Below are positions 50,181 to 60,272 of a stretch of DNA of 64,000 nucleotides, in pieces. The stretch's first letter is position 1, and every line of letters starts with the position of its first letter. Position numbers and translations under genes: made by a program. Source of the stretch: Cronobacter malonaticus LMG 23826 (GTDB lineage Bacteria; Pseudomonadota; Gammaproteobacteria; Enterobacterales; Enterobacteriaceae); the NCBI RefSeq assembly GCF_001277215.2, contig NZ_CP013940.1:1054001-1118000 (forward strand). Direction: 5' to 3'. The notes below the pieces were generated by a model, which was not told the origin of the DNA, did not search any database, and saw nothing but the letters and a program-made list of their open reading frames with translations.

Positions 50181-50208
50181 AAGCCCTGAGTAATAGCTCG
50201 GGGCTTTT
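50181..50208 (+). terminator. tR' terminator in the late leader
   Basis: AGCCCTGAG / CTCGGGGCT nine-pair stem (one G-T pair) with TAATAG loop and T4; downstream of pR', so it is the site Q must override. Confidence 0.8.
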
Positions 50209-50227
50209 ATATTTCCACAACAGGTGA

Positions 50228-50432
50228 GAGCATTTAGCTGGGTGATAAACACCAAGCGCCACCCGAAAGGGAAAAGAGAGACGATAAGCCGTCTCAGGCT
50301 GAATGCTCTGACCGTTATGGTGAATGCGCAGGCTGATGCGCTATAGCTGTATATCTCTATGTGGGGTCATCGTAAGCGGGTCACGGAAACCACTGAGGAG
50401 TTGCGACCTCGGTAATAAATCGCGATATACAG
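50228..50432 (+). ncRNA. Structured noncoding RNA in the late leader
   Basis: No gene occupies 50209-50616. Domain one (50228-50308) is closed by an 11-pair stem GAGCATTTAGC / GCTGAATGCTC and encloses three hairpins: GGTG-ATAAA-CACC, CCC-GAAA-GGG and GAGACG-ATAAGC-CGTCTC, a four-way junction. Domain two (50347-50432) is closed by CTGTATATC / GATATACAG and holds GTGG/CCAC and GAGG/CCTC pairs. A nine-codon frame (MVNAQADAL) lies between them. A terminator follows at 50491. It is part of the Q-modified late transcript, upstream of the holin. Confidence 0.6.
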
Positions 50433-50490
50433 GAAACGCTATGACCGGAGATCAGCACCGGCCACCACAATCAAATAACTCCAAATATTT

Positions 50491-50515
50491 AAGGCTCGCT
50501 TCGGCGGGCCTTTTT
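50491..50515 (+). terminator. Terminator at the end of the late leader
   Basis: AAGGCTCGC-TTCG-GCGGGCCTT, nine pairs with a UUCG tetraloop and a T5 run: a strong intrinsic terminator 100 bases before the holin. Lysis genes therefore depend on antitermination. Confidence 0.87.
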
Positions 50516-50616
50516 CGTATTAGGCCACAGGCAATCAATCACAGATGAACCCTCGCATCCGATGCCTCGCTGGCCTTTCCTAACTACACCACAGCACTTC
50601 CTATCGGAGGTGTGAG

Positions 50617-50862
50617 ATGTCACATATGAGCAAATTAGCTTCTGGCGCAGCTTATGGCGCATCTGCCGGGACGGTGGCTAATGGGTTGTTGACCCGGCTA
50701 AGTCCTGACGAGTGGAGCGCAGTAGGCGTTATCGCCGGTATTGTTGTGGCGCTACTGACGTTCGGTATCAACTGGTATTACAAACGCAAAACCACGCTGG
50801 CGCAGATTCAGGCGTACGAGCGATGGCCTTCCGCAGCCGGGCAGTTATCAAAGGAGGACTAA
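50617..50862 (+). CDS. Phage holin (class II type), possible dual start
   Basis: 81 residues. Hydrophobic regions about 8-28 and 33-52, then a basic segment YYKRKTTLAQIQ. First gene of the lysis cassette, before the endolysin. MSHMSK has two ATGs three codons apart (50617 and 50626), a dual-start arrangement that in lambda S and P22 13 makes holin and antiholin. TCGGAGGTGTGAG lies upstream of the first. Confidence 0.8.
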   Translation: MSHMSKLASGAAYGASAGTVANGLLTRLSPDEWSAVGVIAGIVVALLTFGINWYYKRKTTLAQIQAYERWPSAAGQLSKED

Positions 50863-50864
50863 CG

Positions 50865-51368
50865 ATGGCTATCCCGTCCTCACTGAGAAATAAACTGATT
50901 GCCGCAGCGGGCGCGGGCTCTATGGTCATCGCCACGATTTTCATCGGTGGCAAGGATGGCGTAGAGGGTCGCAAGTATCAGGCCTACAAAGATGTCGCTG
51001 GCGTCTGGACTGTCTGCGATGGCCACACTGGCAACGACATCATTCGCGGCAAGACCTACACCGACAAAGAATGTGATCGGCTTTTGTGGAAAGACCTGCA
51101 GCCCGCTAAAGCGACCGTCGACAAGCTGGTTAAGGTTCCTCTGAACGAATACCAGCGCGCCTCCCTCTACAGCTTCGTGTTCAACGTAGGCAGTGATGCA
51201 TTCGCTAAGTCGACTCTTCTTCGCAAGCTCAACAAGGGCGACAAGGAAGGGGCGTGTGAAGAAATGCGCCGCTGGGTCTACGCCGGTGGAATGAAGTGGA
51301 AGGGATTGCAGAACCGGCGAGAGATGGAGCGCTCTATGTGCCTGGCGGAAAGCGAAAATGACCTTTAG
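50865..51368 (+). CDS. SAR endolysin (glycoside hydrolase 24)
   Basis: 167 residues. T4-lysozyme-type muramidase: the catalytic Glu in KDGVEGRKYQAYKDVAGVWT (E near 31), then the Asp/Thr of the same block, C-terminal LQNRREMERSMCL. N-terminal 10-28 (LIAAAGAGSMVIATIFIGG) is a weakly hydrophobic signal-anchor-release segment as in phage 21 and P1, so export does not need the holin pore. Overlaps the Rz start. Confidence 0.92.
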   Translation: MAIPSSLRNKLIAAAGAGSMVIATIFIGGKDGVEGRKYQAYKDVAGVWTVCDGHTGNDIIRGKTYTDKECDRLLWKDLQPAKATVDKLVKVPLNEYQRASLYSFVFNVGSDAFAKSTLLRKLNKGDKEGACEEMRRWVYAGGMKWKGLQNRREMERSMCLAESENDL

Positions 51369-51723
51369 CCTGCGAACAATCCTGATTGTCATCTTATCTC
51401 TGACTCTGCTGGCTGTTGGTTACGGCGAAATCAGATACCGCAACGGATGGTACGCACACGCTGACCACATCAACTCACTGGCTGCGAAGAAGAAAGACAG
51501 GGCAGCTAAAGCTGTTCAGGCTGGAGAGCAGAAAGGCGCGCAGGCTGCCAGTGAGGGAAGAGTTATCTACCGAACCATAACGCGAGACGTGGTGAGATAT
51601 GTTCAAGATCCGAATCGTACCCGCTGTGATTTTGATGATGAGTCTGTCAGGTTGCGGCAGCGTGCAATCGACGCTGCCAACACCATCAGCGGATTTGATG
51701 CAGCCCCCATGCAAGGCAAGTGA
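51358..51723 (+). CDS. Rz i-spanin
   Basis: 121 residues with an N-terminal membrane helix (about 3-22, LRTILIVILSLTLLAVGYGE) and a periplasmic helical body. Inner-membrane spanin subunit that fuses with the outer membrane in lysis. It starts inside the endolysin end, and Rz1 is nested in the +1 frame. Confidence 0.88.
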   Translation: MTFSLRTILIVILSLTLLAVGYGEIRYRNGWYAHADHINSLAAKKKDRAAKAVQAGEQKGAQAASEGRVIYRTITRDVVRYVQDPNRTRCDFDDESVRLRQRAIDAANTISGFDAAPMQGK

Positions 51724-51838
51724 TGCGGGAGCCAACAGTGACGCTGATTTGCAGGCAGACGTCGAGACAACTAAATGCCTGCGTCAGTTGCGGCTGGATA
51801 AGTACCGCTGGCAGGCCTGGTATAACGCAGTTAAATGA
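51599..51838 (+). CDS. Rz1 o-spanin lipoprotein
   Basis: 79 residues. Lipoprotein signal MFKIRIVPAVILMMSLSGCG (lipobox LSGC, Cys 19) and a Pro-containing mature part. Nested in Rz (+1 frame) and extending 115 bases past it. Outer-membrane spanin partner. Confidence 0.85.
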   Translation: MFKIRIVPAVILMMSLSGCGSVQSTLPTPSADLMQPPCKASDAGANSDADLQADVETTKCLRQLRLDKYRWQAWYNAVK

Positions 51839-51898
51839 AACCCTACATGCAGGACTACATCCGGCAGCAGTGCCTTAAATAACCAATGCGAGCAAATC

Positions 51899-52270
51899 AT
51901 GGCAAAGTCCAAATGGCCTAAGCTCCCGCGATATTTCGTTCCACTGTTCCACTCGGCAAATGTTTACCTTGCCAGAAGTAGAGAAGAATACGCGCAAGCC
52001 TGTGAGCATCTGAATGTTGATGTCGGACCGATAAACAGTCTGGCCGGAACATGCCGTCACTACCAGAACGAAAACACAAACGAAAATCTGTACCTCATCG
52101 GCGTCTTTAACGGTGACATCGCAACTCTTGTCCATGAGTGTGCTCACGCGACGTTCTACTGTTGCCACGATGTTGGCGTAGTTATCGAAACCCACAAGGC
52201 AAACGAAACCTATTGCTACCTCCTGGACAGAATGTTCAGCCACTTCCTACCGCACATTAAGCAGGAATAA
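51899..52270 (+). CDS. Late protein with HExxH motif
   Basis: 123 residues. HECAHATFYC (near 80) forms an HExxH zincin motif, with another His and Glu in VIETHKANETYCY further on. Cys-rich for a phage late protein. It sits between the spanins and the head-fiber gene. A zinc peptidase role is possible but the family is not one I recognise. Confidence 0.65.
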   Translation: MAKSKWPKLPRYFVPLFHSANVYLARSREEYAQACEHLNVDVGPINSLAGTCRHYQNENTNENLYLIGVFNGDIATLVHECAHATFYCCHDVGVVIETHKANETYCYLLDRMFSHFLPHIKQE

Positions 52271-52275
52271 AAAAA

Positions 52276-52518
52276 ATGGCAGAAGTAACACAAATGACCG
52301 ATACGCAGCTGCTCAATCTCGATCTGTATCGACTGGTAATGAAAGACACCGCCGCAGCTAAAAAGGCTATCGCGTTCGTTGGCGGCAATCAGCTCAAGGC
52401 TGAACTATTCAAAGACGCCTATACGCTGGCAACCGCTGAGTCTGGCGTAGTTGGCCGCACCGATAAAGCAATCCAGACCGCAACCGAAGCGCTCGCGCTG
52501 TTTGAAGGAGCCCAGTAA
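52276..52518 (+). CDS. Late protein, unknown (80 residues)
   Basis: MAEVTQMTDTQLLNLDLYRL..., helical and Ala-rich. Its stop overlaps the start of the head-fiber gene (TAATG). Position suggests a small virion or assembly protein partnered with the fiber. Not recognised. Confidence 0.6.
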   Translation: MAEVTQMTDTQLLNLDLYRLVMKDTAAAKKAIAFVGGNQLKAELFKDAYTLATAESGVVGRTDKAIQTATEALALFEGAQ

Positions 52519-53123
52519 TGAAGCAATCATGGCCTCAGTATGCCGACGCTAACGGCGTTTATGTGTCCGCACTGCCCATCAAGTCTCTCAAGCAGACCAT
52601 TGAGGGTTATGCGATTGCCAGCTTCGACGGCAATTACAAAGACCAGAACCTATCAAGCCACTTCATGAGCATCTTCCGACCGGTGGTTGGAGGGTATCTG
52701 TTTACCAGTGCATCCGGCGAGCTGCTCTACATGAGCAAGACTGCATTCGAAGCTCAGTACAGTGCGGCCGGTGCAGCAGTAACCTGGGCATCAGTAACTG
52801 GCAAGCCGTCAACATTTGCTCCAACTATCGGCACCACAGCCACTACCGCAATGGCCGGTAACAAAGTGCCGACCAGCACAGATCGCGGCGGCGTTCTTCA
52901 GCAGGCAGCGATTACAGCTATCACCGACTCATCCGGTGGCACATCAGGCGGTAACACGGTAGCAGCAGTACCAGCAGCCACAGCAGCAACCACTGACACA
53001 TCAGCCGCATCCCTGACGTCGACTAACTCAGCTCTCACTGCGATTAAGAACGACTTCGCAACTCTGTCAGCCAAATACAACGCGCTTCTGGCAGCGGTGA
53101 AAGCAGCAGGCATTACTGCTTAA
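52518..53123 (+). CDS. Head fiber protein
   Basis: 201 residues. VTWASVTGKPSTFAPTIGTT, then RGGVLQQAAITAITDSSGG and a C-terminal helical heptad region (LTSTNSALTAIKNDFATLSAKYN) match the Phage_fiber_2 head-fiber family. Ala/Thr-rich middle. Such fibers decorate heads and are not essential; placing it before terminase is unusual for P22 itself. Confidence 0.78.
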   Translation: MKQSWPQYADANGVYVSALPIKSLKQTIEGYAIASFDGNYKDQNLSSHFMSIFRPVVGGYLFTSASGELLYMSKTAFEAQYSAAGAAVTWASVTGKPSTFAPTIGTTATTAMAGNKVPTSTDRGGVLQQAAITAITDSSGGTSGGNTVAAVPAATAATTDTSAASLTSTNSALTAIKNDFATLSAKYNALLAAVKAAGITA

Positions 53124-53180
53124 TGCAATACACAGCTCATTCACTGAGTGGGCTGAATAATGCAACAAAGAGGAAATGTT

Positions 53181-53672
53181 ATGGCAGCACCCAAAGACAA
53201 TAAGTTTGCCGAAGGGAATAGTGGCAAGCCATCTCAGTATAAGCCTGAGTATGCAGCACAGGCTGAGAAGCTTTGTTTGCTGGGTGCTACAGACGATGAA
53301 ATGGCTGATTTCTTCGGAGTCCATCGCTCAACCATCTACAGGTGGAAGCTTGAGCATGAAGAGTTTTGCAACTCCATAAAAACGGCGAAGGATGTAGCTG
53401 ACGCAAGGGTTGAAAGGAGTCTTTATCAGAAAGCCACCGGTTACAACTTCAAGGAGCAGCAGGCTTTCAAAATCAAGGTAGACCAGCATGAAGAAGAGAT
53501 AGAGGTCGTGGAAGTTGAAAAGCATGCTCCCGCCGATACGACCGCAGCCATCTTCTGGCTAAAGAACAGACAGAAAGACAAGTGGCGAGATAAGCAAGAA
53601 ATTGAACACACTGGAGAGGTTAACCTGATTCAGCGTATTCAGGAGGCCAGAAAACGCGCGAGAGGTGAGTAA
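53181..53672 (+). CDS. Terminase small subunit
   Basis: 163 residues. DNA-binding helix-turn-helix (TDDEMADFFGVHRSTIYRWK, near 40-58) followed by helical and acidic parts; C-terminus NLIQRIQEARKRARGE. It overlaps the large subunit start by one base. ATG 53181 has AGAGGAAATGTT upstream and is preferred to an ATG seven codons earlier. It recognises the packaging site. Confidence 0.87.
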   Translation: MAAPKDNKFAEGNSGKPSQYKPEYAAQAEKLCLLGATDDEMADFFGVHRSTIYRWKLEHEEFCNSIKTAKDVADARVERSLYQKATGYNFKEQQAFKIKVDQHEEEIEVVEVEKHAPADTTAAIFWLKNRQKDKWRDKQEIEHTGEVNLIQRIQEARKRARGE

Positions 53673-55132
53673 TGTCATCAGAATTTGAGGCAATGCTTGC
53701 CGATGATATGGGTCGATTCTTTTACGATCCGCTTGGCTTCGTCATGTATGCGTTCGATTGGGGAGCCGGTGAGCTTGAAGGCTTCGATGGCCCTGATGAC
53801 TGGCAGAAAGAGTTTCTTACCGATTGGGGTGAGGCAATCAGGACTAACAACTTCGACGGCGTTAAACCTGTTGAAGCCTATCGCTGCGCTACCAGCTCTG
53901 GTCACGGTATCGGTAAGAGCGCGCTGACTGCGTGGGTCATTTTGTACATCCTCAGCACTCGGCCATTCTGCAAAGGGGTCGTAACAGCTAACACCTCTGA
54001 GCAGCTTCGTACCAAAACATGGGGTGAGCTTGGGAAGTGGAAGAAGCGGTGCATTACCGGCCACTGGTTCGAGTACAACAACGGCAAAGGCAACATGAAC
54101 ATCTACCATGTGGATCACATGGAGTCATGGCGCTGTGACGGTCAGACATGCCGCGAAGAAAACAGCGAGTCATTCGCTGGTCTGCATGCTGCGAACTCAA
54201 GCCCGTTCTACATCTTCGATGAAGCCTCAGCGGTTCCTGACAAAATTTGGGAAGTAGCAGAGGGCGGCCTTACAGATGGCGAGCCTTTCTGGTTCGCATT
54301 TGGTAACCCGACGCGTAACACCGGGCGCTTCAGAGAGTGCTTCCGCAAGTTCAAACACCGCTGGCGTCGACGTCAAATTGACAGCCGCCTGGCAAAGATG
54401 ACCAACAAGGAACTCATCGAAGAGTGGCGAAAGGATTACGGTGAAGACAGCGACTTCTTCAAGGTGCGTGTTCGCGGCCTATTCCCATCGACATCAGAAG
54501 TCCAGTTCATACCTCAGGCATATGTGGATGAGGCAATGTCTCGCACGCTTGAGCCCGGGTCTTACACATTCGCATCCAAAATAATCGGCGTTGACCCTGC
54601 TTACACTGGAACTGACGAGGCGTCAATTTACCTTCGCCAGGGTCTTCATGCGCGCCTGCTGGGCACCTACCCGAAAACAGATGACGACGTTAAGTTCGCG
54701 CAAATCGTCGCAGGATTTGAGGATGAGCATAAGGCCGATGCGGTGTTTATAGACTTCGGCTATGGCACCGGCATTCACTCAATAGGTAGATCGTGGGGCA
54801 GGAAGTGGCAACTGGTTAACTTTGGCGGTGAATCCAAAGACCCAGGCATGCTGAACAAGCGCGGTGAGATGTGGAACTCAATGAAGTCATGGCTCAAAGA
54901 AGGGGGCAGTATCGATGACCAGCAAACAGCTGACGAAATCGTTGCTCCTGAGTACAGGGTTAAGCTCGATGGGCGCATCGTCCTGGAGGCCAAAGAGGAC
55001 ATGAAGCGCCGCGGGGTTCCTTCACCAAACCGCGCTGATGCGTTAGCCCTGACGTTTGCATTCCCGGTAGTCAAAAACAAACCAACTAAGCCATTACCGG
55101 CTCCAATTCGTCCAATTTCCCGAGGTAGATAA
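53672..55132 (+). CDS. Terminase large subunit
   Basis: 486 residues; packaging ATPase and nuclease. Walker A-like [13 protein letters not shown] (near 76-88), Walker [13 protein letters not shown] (near 182), and nuclease acidic residues in [11 protein letters not shown] (near 305) and [10 protein letters not shown] (near 360), with [16 protein letters not shown] near the end. Unlike P22 gp2 in the N-terminal sequence, so the packaging module may come from another P22-like subgroup. Confidence 0.92.
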   Translation: MSSEFEAMLADDMGRFFYDPLGFVMYAFDWGAGELEGFDGPDDWQKEFLTDWGEAIRTNNFDGVKPVEAYRCATSSGHGIGKSALTAWVILYILSTRPFCKGVVTANTSEQLRTKTWGELGKWKKRCITGHWFEYNNGKGNMNIYHVDHMESWRCDGQTCREENSESFAGLHAANSSPFYIFDEASAVPDKIWEVAEGGLTDGEPFWFAFGNPTRNTGRFRECFRKFKHRWRRRQIDSRLAKMTNKELIEEWRKDYGEDSDFFKVRVRGLFPSTSEVQFIPQAYVDEAMSRTLEPGSYTFASKIIGVDPAYTGTDEASIYLRQGLHARLLGTYPKTDDDVKFAQIVAGFEDEHKADAVFIDFGYGTGIHSIGRSWGRKWQLVNFGGESKDPGMLNKRGEMWNSMKSWLKEGGSIDDQQTADEIVAPEYRVKLDGRIVLEAKEDMKRRGVPSPNRADALALTFAFPVVKNKPTKPLPAPIRPISRGR

Positions 55133-57306
55133 TGGCCGACCAAGACGACAAATTGCGAACCATTCTCCTTCGGTTTGACAGGGATTGGGCAGCAAGCGAT
55201 GAGGCCAGAAATGAGGCGATTAACGACCTCTTCTTTAGCCGAATTAGTCAGTGGGATGACTGGCTTTCACAATACACCACACTGCAATATCGCGGACAGT
55301 TCGATGTAGTCCGCCCGGTTGTTCGTAAGCTCGTAGCAGAGATGCGCAAGAACCCGGTAGACGTTCTGTTTAAGCCGAAAGATGGCGCGTCACCAGATGC
55401 TGCCGATATCCTCATGGGTATGTACCGGACAGACATGAGGCATAACACTGCGAAGATATCGGTTAACGTCGCAGTCCGTGAGCAGATTGAAGCCGGTGTC
55501 GGCGCCTGGCGACTGGTGACGGAATACGAAGACCAGAACCCAACCAGCAATAACCAGATTATCCGCCGACTTCCCATTCATGAGGCGTGCTCACATGTTG
55601 TTTGGGATGCCAACGCCAAGCAGATGGACAAGAGTGACGCGAAGCATTGCACAGTCATCTCGGCGATGAGTAAAGATGGATGGGAGGAATTCGCTAAAGA
55701 GCAGGGCCTCGATGAAGATGATTTGCCAGACTTCCAGTCGCCCGCCTCTAACTGGATATTCCCGTGGACGACCAACGAGGTCTACTACATAGCGGAATAC
55801 TACGAGGTCGAGGAGAAGAAAGAGGTTGCTTTCATCTATCAAGATCCTCTTACCGGCGAGCCTGTCAGCTACTTCAAGAAAGACATCGCTGATGTGATTG
55901 ATGAGCTGGCCGACAGGGGCATGGTTAAAATCGGTGAGCGCAAGGTTAAACGCCGCCGTGTCTACAAGACGCTCCTTACTCAGACGCAAATCCTCAAAGA
56001 CCGCGAACGCATCGCCGGTGAACATATCCCTATTGTTCCGGTGTTCGGTGAATGGTCATTTGCCGGTGACAAGGAGGTCTACGAAGGTGTTGTGCGCCTG
56101 ACTAAAGACGGCCAGCGCCTGCGCAACATGATTATGAGCTTCAACGCCGATACGGTAGCCAGAACGCCGAAGAAGAAACCTTTCTTCACGCCTGAGCAGA
56201 TCGCCGGTTACGAGTTCATGTACAACGGCAACGACGACTACCAGTACTACCTGCTGAACAGCAAGGACGAGAACGGCAATGATCTGCCAGTTCAGCCATT
56301 GGCCTACATGGAGAACCCCGAAGTCCCGCAGGCTAACGCATACATGCTTGAGGCGGCCACCACCGCAGTTAATCAGGTGGCAACCATGGGCGTCGATGCG
56401 GAATCAGCGAATGGGCAGGTGGCTTTTGACACAGTCAATCAGCTGAACATGCGCGCTGACCTTGAGACGTATGTTTTCCAGGACAACCTCGCTACCGCAA
56501 TGCGTCGTGATGGCGAGATTTATGCCTCAATGGTCAATGACATCTACGATATTCCCCGGCGCGTCACGGTAACGCTGGAAGATGGCGGCGAGAAAGAGGT
56601 TCAGCTCTATACGCAGGTCGTCGACCTCCAGACCGGCAATACAATTACCCTGAACGATATCCGCGGGCGCTATGAGTGCTACACGGATGTCGGCCCGAGC
56701 TTCCAGAGCATGAAGGAGCAAAACCGGGCAGAGATTCAGGAGTTGTTATCTAAGACCCCCGCCGGCACGACCGAGTATCAACTGTTCCTCCTGTACTACT
56801 TAACGCTTCTTGACGGCAAGGGAATCGAGACGATTCGCGAGTACGCCAACAAGCAGCTTGTGTTGATGGGCATCAAACCACCGGAAACGCCGGAAGAGCA
56901 GCAGGCTGTCGCGGAAGCTCAACAGCAGCAACAGCAGCCGAATCCGGAAATGCTGGTAGCTCAGGGTCAGTATCTTGCCGGTCAGGCTGAGCTTCTTAAA
57001 GCGCAGAACCAACAGCAGCAAATCGCTGTTGAGGCAGGCAAGGTTGAAGCTCAGAACCAGCTCACAGCAGCCAAAATCGCAGAAATCTTCAACGGTATGG
57101 ACCTCGATAAGCAGAAAGAGCTTCGCGAAGTTCTCAAGACCGTTGGTCAATTCCAGCAGCAGCGCAGCGAAGACGCTCGCGCCAATGCTGAGTTACTTCT
57201 CAAAAGCAACGACCAGCGCCACAAACAAGGCATGGACGTAGCAAACCACCTGCAATCGCAGAGACAAAATACCCCCACCGGCGGTGTAGCCGAGATTCCT
57301 CAATAA
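55132..57306 (+). CDS. P22-type portal protein (gp1-like)
   Basis: 724 residues against 725 in P22 gp1, with near-identical blocks ([40 protein letters not shown]). C-terminal Gln-rich barrel region (about 590-715) is present. Forms the 12-mer channel through which DNA is packaged and ejected. Confidence 0.96.
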   Translation: MADQDDKLRTILLRFDRDWAASDEARNEAINDLFFSRISQWDDWLSQYTTLQYRGQFDVVRPVVRKLVAEMRKNPVDVLFKPKDGASPDAADILMGMYRTDMRHNTAKISVNVAVREQIEAGVGAWRLVTEYEDQNPTSNNQIIRRLPIHEACSHVVWDANAKQMDKSDAKHCTVISAMSKDGWEEFAKEQGLDEDDLPDFQSPASNWIFPWTTNEVYYIAEYYEVEEKKEVAFIYQDPLTGEPVSYFKKDIADVIDELADRGMVKIGERKVKRRRVYKTLLTQTQILKDRERIAGEHIPIVPVFGEWSFAGDKEVYEGVVRLTKDGQRLRNMIMSFNADTVARTPKKKPFFTPEQIAGYEFMYNGNDDYQYYLLNSKDENGNDLPVQPLAYMENPEVPQANAYMLEAATTAVNQVATMGVDAESANGQVAFDTVNQLNMRADLETYVFQDNLATAMRRDGEIYASMVNDIYDIPRRVTVTLEDGGEKEVQLYTQVVDLQTGNTITLNDIRGRYECYTDVGPSFQSMKEQNRAEIQELLSKTPAGTTEYQLFLLYYLTLLDGKGIETIREYANKQLVLMGIKPPETPEEQQAVAEAQQQQQQPNPEMLVAQGQYLAGQAELLKAQNQQQQIAVEAGKVEAQNQLTAAKIAEIFNGMDLDKQKELREVLKTVGQFQQQRSEDARANAELLLKSNDQRHKQGMDVANHLQSQRQNTPTGGVAEIPQ

Positions 57307-57319
57307 GAGAGAGTTAATC

Positions 57320-58231
57320 ATGACCGATACCACCGAAATTCAGGCTTCTGAAGAATCAAACCTGTCCGGCAATCATGCAGCGGCATCTGCTGATGGCTTA
57401 GTTGTTGATAATGCCAACGACAACGCAGGTCAGGAAGAAGGCTTCGAGATTGTCCTGAACGACGATGAGACCAAACCAAAACAAGACCCGGCAACTAACG
57501 CGCGCTTTGCAGCAAAGCGCCTGGAGCGCAAGCGCCAGCGTGAGCTTGAGCAAAGGATGGAAGCAGTAAAGCGCGGCGAGCTGCCGGAGGACTTACGGGT
57601 AAGCCCTGAACTCCCGCCCCAGCCGGATATAAACGCCTTTCTCTCAGACGAAGGTCTGGCTAAGTACGATTACGACCAGAGCCGCGCGCTTGCCGCTTTC
57701 AATGCCGCTAATACTGAATGGCTAATGAAAGCACAGGACGCGCGCAGCAATGCCGTAGCCGAACAGGGACGCAAGACGCAGGAGTTTACTCAGCAGTCAG
57801 CGCAATACGTCGAGGCTGCTCGTAAACACTATGACGCCGCAGAGAAGCTCAATATCCCTGATTACCAGGATAAAGAGGATGCATTCATGCAACTCGTTCC
57901 GCCCCAGGTAGGCGCGGACATCATGATGCTCTTCCCGGAGAAATCTGCAGCGCTCATCTATCACCTGGGTGCCAATCCAGAGAAAACCCGGCAGCTACTG
58001 TCGATGAACGGGCAGCAGGCGCTGATTGAACTCACTCGACTATCCGAACGCTTAACTCTCAAGCCTCGTGCTAACCAGGTATCCAGCGCACCACCGGCAG
58101 ATGAGCCAGTCACGGCATCCGTTGCGGCGGCCAATGTGTCTGCAATTCAAAAGCAGATGGAAAAGGCGGCCGCAAAAGGTGACACGGAAACCTATCGCAA
58201 GCTCAAGGCTCAACTTAAAGGAATTAGATAA
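57320..58231 (+). CDS. Scaffolding protein (gp8-like)
   Basis: 303 residues, acidic N-terminus and long helical body ([20 protein letters not shown]), C-terminal basic helix-loop-helix ([20 protein letters not shown]) that in P22 binds coat. Lies between portal and coat, as gp8 does. Confidence 0.9.
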   Translation: MTDTTEIQASEESNLSGNHAAASADGLVVDNANDNAGQEEGFEIVLNDDETKPKQDPATNARFAAKRLERKRQRELEQRMEAVKRGELPEDLRVSPELPPQPDINAFLSDEGLAKYDYDQSRALAAFNAANTEWLMKAQDARSNAVAEQGRKTQEFTQQSAQYVEAARKHYDAAEKLNIPDYQDKEDAFMQLVPPQVGADIMMLFPEKSAALIYHLGANPEKTRQLLSMNGQQALIELTRLSERLTLKPRANQVSSAPPADEPVTASVAAANVSAIQKQMEKAAAKGDTETYRKLKAQLKGIR

Positions 58232-59535
58232 TGGCATTATCCGAAGGCCAACTGGTCACCTACGCTATCGACGAAGTGATCGAAACCGTTCAGAACCTCA
58301 CTCCGATGGCTGAGCGTGTCAGCAAATACACCCCTCCGGCAGCGTCTATGCAGCGCTCTGGTAATACCGTGTGGATGCCGCTGGAGCAGGAAGCGCCGAC
58401 TCAGCGCGGCTGGGATTTGACCGGCAAAGAGACCGATATTCTGGAGCTCTCTGTTAAGGTCAACCTGAACGATCCTGATAACGACTTCTTCGCGCTTCGT
58501 GCCGATGACGTGCGTGACGAAACCTCCTACCGCCGCCGCATTCAGGCATCAGCCAAGAAGCTGGCGAACAACGTCGAAGCGGAAATCGCCCGCCAGGCTG
58601 TTGAGATGGGTTCTCTGGTTGTAACCAGCACCGCACCCATCGGCAGTGCAACATCTGGCTGGGACTTCATCTCTGAAGCTGAATCTCTGATGTTTGCCCG
58701 CGAGCTGAACCGCGACGCAGGTCTGTCGTTCTTCTTCAACCCGAACGATTACCGTGGCGCTGGCCGAGATCTGGCAGGCAAAGACTTCTACGGCCGCATT
58801 CAGGACGACGCTTACAGCAAAGGCGTAATCCAGAAACAGGTTGCAGGCTTCAACGATGTTCTGCGCTCTCCGAAGCTCCCTTCGCTGGCCGCATCTACCG
58901 CAACTGGCGTCACCGTTTCCGGTGCGCAGAAGTTCAAGCCGGAAGCGTGGCAGGTTGACGTAACCGGGCATCGCGAGAACGTCGACAACCGCACCGCAGT
59001 AGTCGCTGTCAGCTCCGGCACCGGCTTCAAGCGCGGCGATAAGATTTCTTTCGCTGGCGTGAAATTCCTGTCGCAGATGGCGAAAAACGTGCTGACACAG
59101 GACGCTACCTTCTCCGTAGTTGCGGTGAACGGCAACAACCTGACCATCACACCGAAGCCGATTGCGCTCGACGATACCAGCCTGACAGCTGAACAGCGCG
59201 CTTACGCCAACGTGAACACCTCGCTGGCTAACAACGCTGCTGTGACTGTGTGGAACACCGACACTGTGTCCGCAAACGTGTTCTGGGCAGATGATTCTAT
59301 CCGTCTGGTATCCCAGCCAATCCCGCTGAACCATGACCTGTTCTCCGGCATGAAGTCTCAGAGCTTCAGCGTGCCTGGCACCGGCCTGAACGGTGTGATC
59401 GCCTTCCAGGGTGATATCGATCAGCTCGGCGGTAAGTGCCGTATCGCGCTGTGGTACGCAGCGTCAGCGGTCCGCCCGGAAGCTATCGGCGTCGGTCTGG
59501 CAAGCCAGAACGTAGCCACCACTCCGTCTGCATAA
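58231..59535 (+). CDS. P22-type major coat protein (gp5-like)
   Basis: 434 residues against 430 in P22. HK97-fold coat with an inserted I-domain (about 225-350; [19 protein letters not shown]). [20 protein letters not shown] opening and [20 protein letters not shown] near the end. Starts one base into the scaffold stop. Confidence 0.94.
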   Translation: MALSEGQLVTYAIDEVIETVQNLTPMAERVSKYTPPAASMQRSGNTVWMPLEQEAPTQRGWDLTGKETDILELSVKVNLNDPDNDFFALRADDVRDETSYRRRIQASAKKLANNVEAEIARQAVEMGSLVVTSTAPIGSATSGWDFISEAESLMFARELNRDAGLSFFFNPNDYRGAGRDLAGKDFYGRIQDDAYSKGVIQKQVAGFNDVLRSPKLPSLAASTATGVTVSGAQKFKPEAWQVDVTGHRENVDNRTAVVAVSSGTGFKRGDKISFAGVKFLSQMAKNVLTQDATFSVVAVNGNNLTITPKPIALDDTSLTAEQRAYANVNTSLANNAAVTVWNTDTVSANVFWADDSIRLVSQPIPLNHDLFSGMKSQSFSVPGTGLNGVIAFQGDIDQLGGKCRIALWYAASAVRPEAIGVGLASQNVATTPSA

Positions 59536-59539
59536 CCAT

Positions 59540-59563
59540 AAGGGGCTTCGGCCCCTTTCTTAA
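59540..59563 (+). terminator. Hairpin after coat gene
   Basis: AAGGGGC-TTCG-GCCCCTT with a short T-rich tail. Likely a partial terminator or RNA-stabilising hairpin that leaves coat mRNA most abundant. Confidence 0.7.
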
Positions 59564-59575
59564 TGGAGGTACGAC

Positions 59576-59773
59576 ATGAGCACTATGTTATATCGAGAAG
59601 GTCGTGGCACCCGCGTATGGGGCAAAGAGTACGAGACTAAAATCGTCGCCGACGAAGAGGTAAGCAAGTACCTCAAAGAAGGCTGGAGCGAGCACCCTGA
59701 CGACGTAAAGACCAGCACAACCAACCAGCGCGGCCGCAAACCTAAGGCGGGCAGCGATGAATCTGACGACTAA
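59576..59773 (+). CDS. Small phage protein between coat and gp4 (65 residues)
   Basis: [20 protein letters not shown], then an acidic/basic tail ending GSDESDD. GGAGGTACGAC upstream. Present at the equivalent place in many P22-like phages; role unknown. Its end overlaps the gp4 start. Confidence 0.7.
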   Translation: MSTMLYREGRGTRVWGKEYETKIVADEEVSKYLKEGWSEHPDDVKTSTTNQRGRKPKAGSDESDD

Positions 59774-60272
59774 AGGTGATTTGGCTCTCGCCGCATTACG
59801 CAAGTTGGGCGTCGCCTCAAGTGCCACACTCACAGACGTTGAGCCGCAATCACTGGAGGACGCGGTTAACGACCTTGAGATGATGATGGCGGAGTGGTCA
59901 GGCAATGAGGCAGGGAAGGTTATCGATGTTGGTTACACCTTTGCAGCCGACGATGAGCCTGTTATCCCAGGCGACGCCCACGGGCTGGCGCGAAACGCAC
60001 TAAATGCCGTCATCCTTAATCTTGCCTGCCGAATTGCTCCAGATTACGCCGTCGAGCCTACGGCGAAACTCATTACCGGCGCAAGGTACGGTAAAGAGCA
60101 ACTCTATCGCTCGTCTGCTATCAAGCGCGCCAAAGACGGTTACGGCATTTATCCATCGCGTATGCCTGTAGGCTCAGGTAATCGATGGGCCAATCTGAAC
60201 AACATCAACTATTACCCCGGGAGAGAGAAAATTGCCGATCCAACAACTCCCACTGATGAAGGGAACGGGTAA
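59757..60272 (+). CDS. Tail accessory factor gp4-like (head completion)
   Basis: 171 residues against 166 in P22 gp4: [20 protein letters not shown] and [12 protein letters not shown]. Binds the portal after packaging and, in P22, is a peptidoglycan hydrolase. Overlaps the preceding gene by 17 bases. Confidence 0.9.
   Translation: MNLTTKGDLALAALRKLGVASSATLTDVEPQSLEDAVNDLEMMMAEWSGNEAGKVIDVGYTFAADDEPVIPGDAHGLARNALNAVILNLACRIAPDYAVEPTAKLITGARYGKEQLYRSSAIKRAKDGYGIYPSRMPVGSGNRWANLNNINYYPGREKIADPTTPTDEGNG

Noticed and set aside
51835..51882. 15-codon frame (MKPYMQDYIRQQCLK) after Rz1
   Set aside because: Start overlaps the Rz1 stop and there is no clear ribosome site of its own; too short to support alone.
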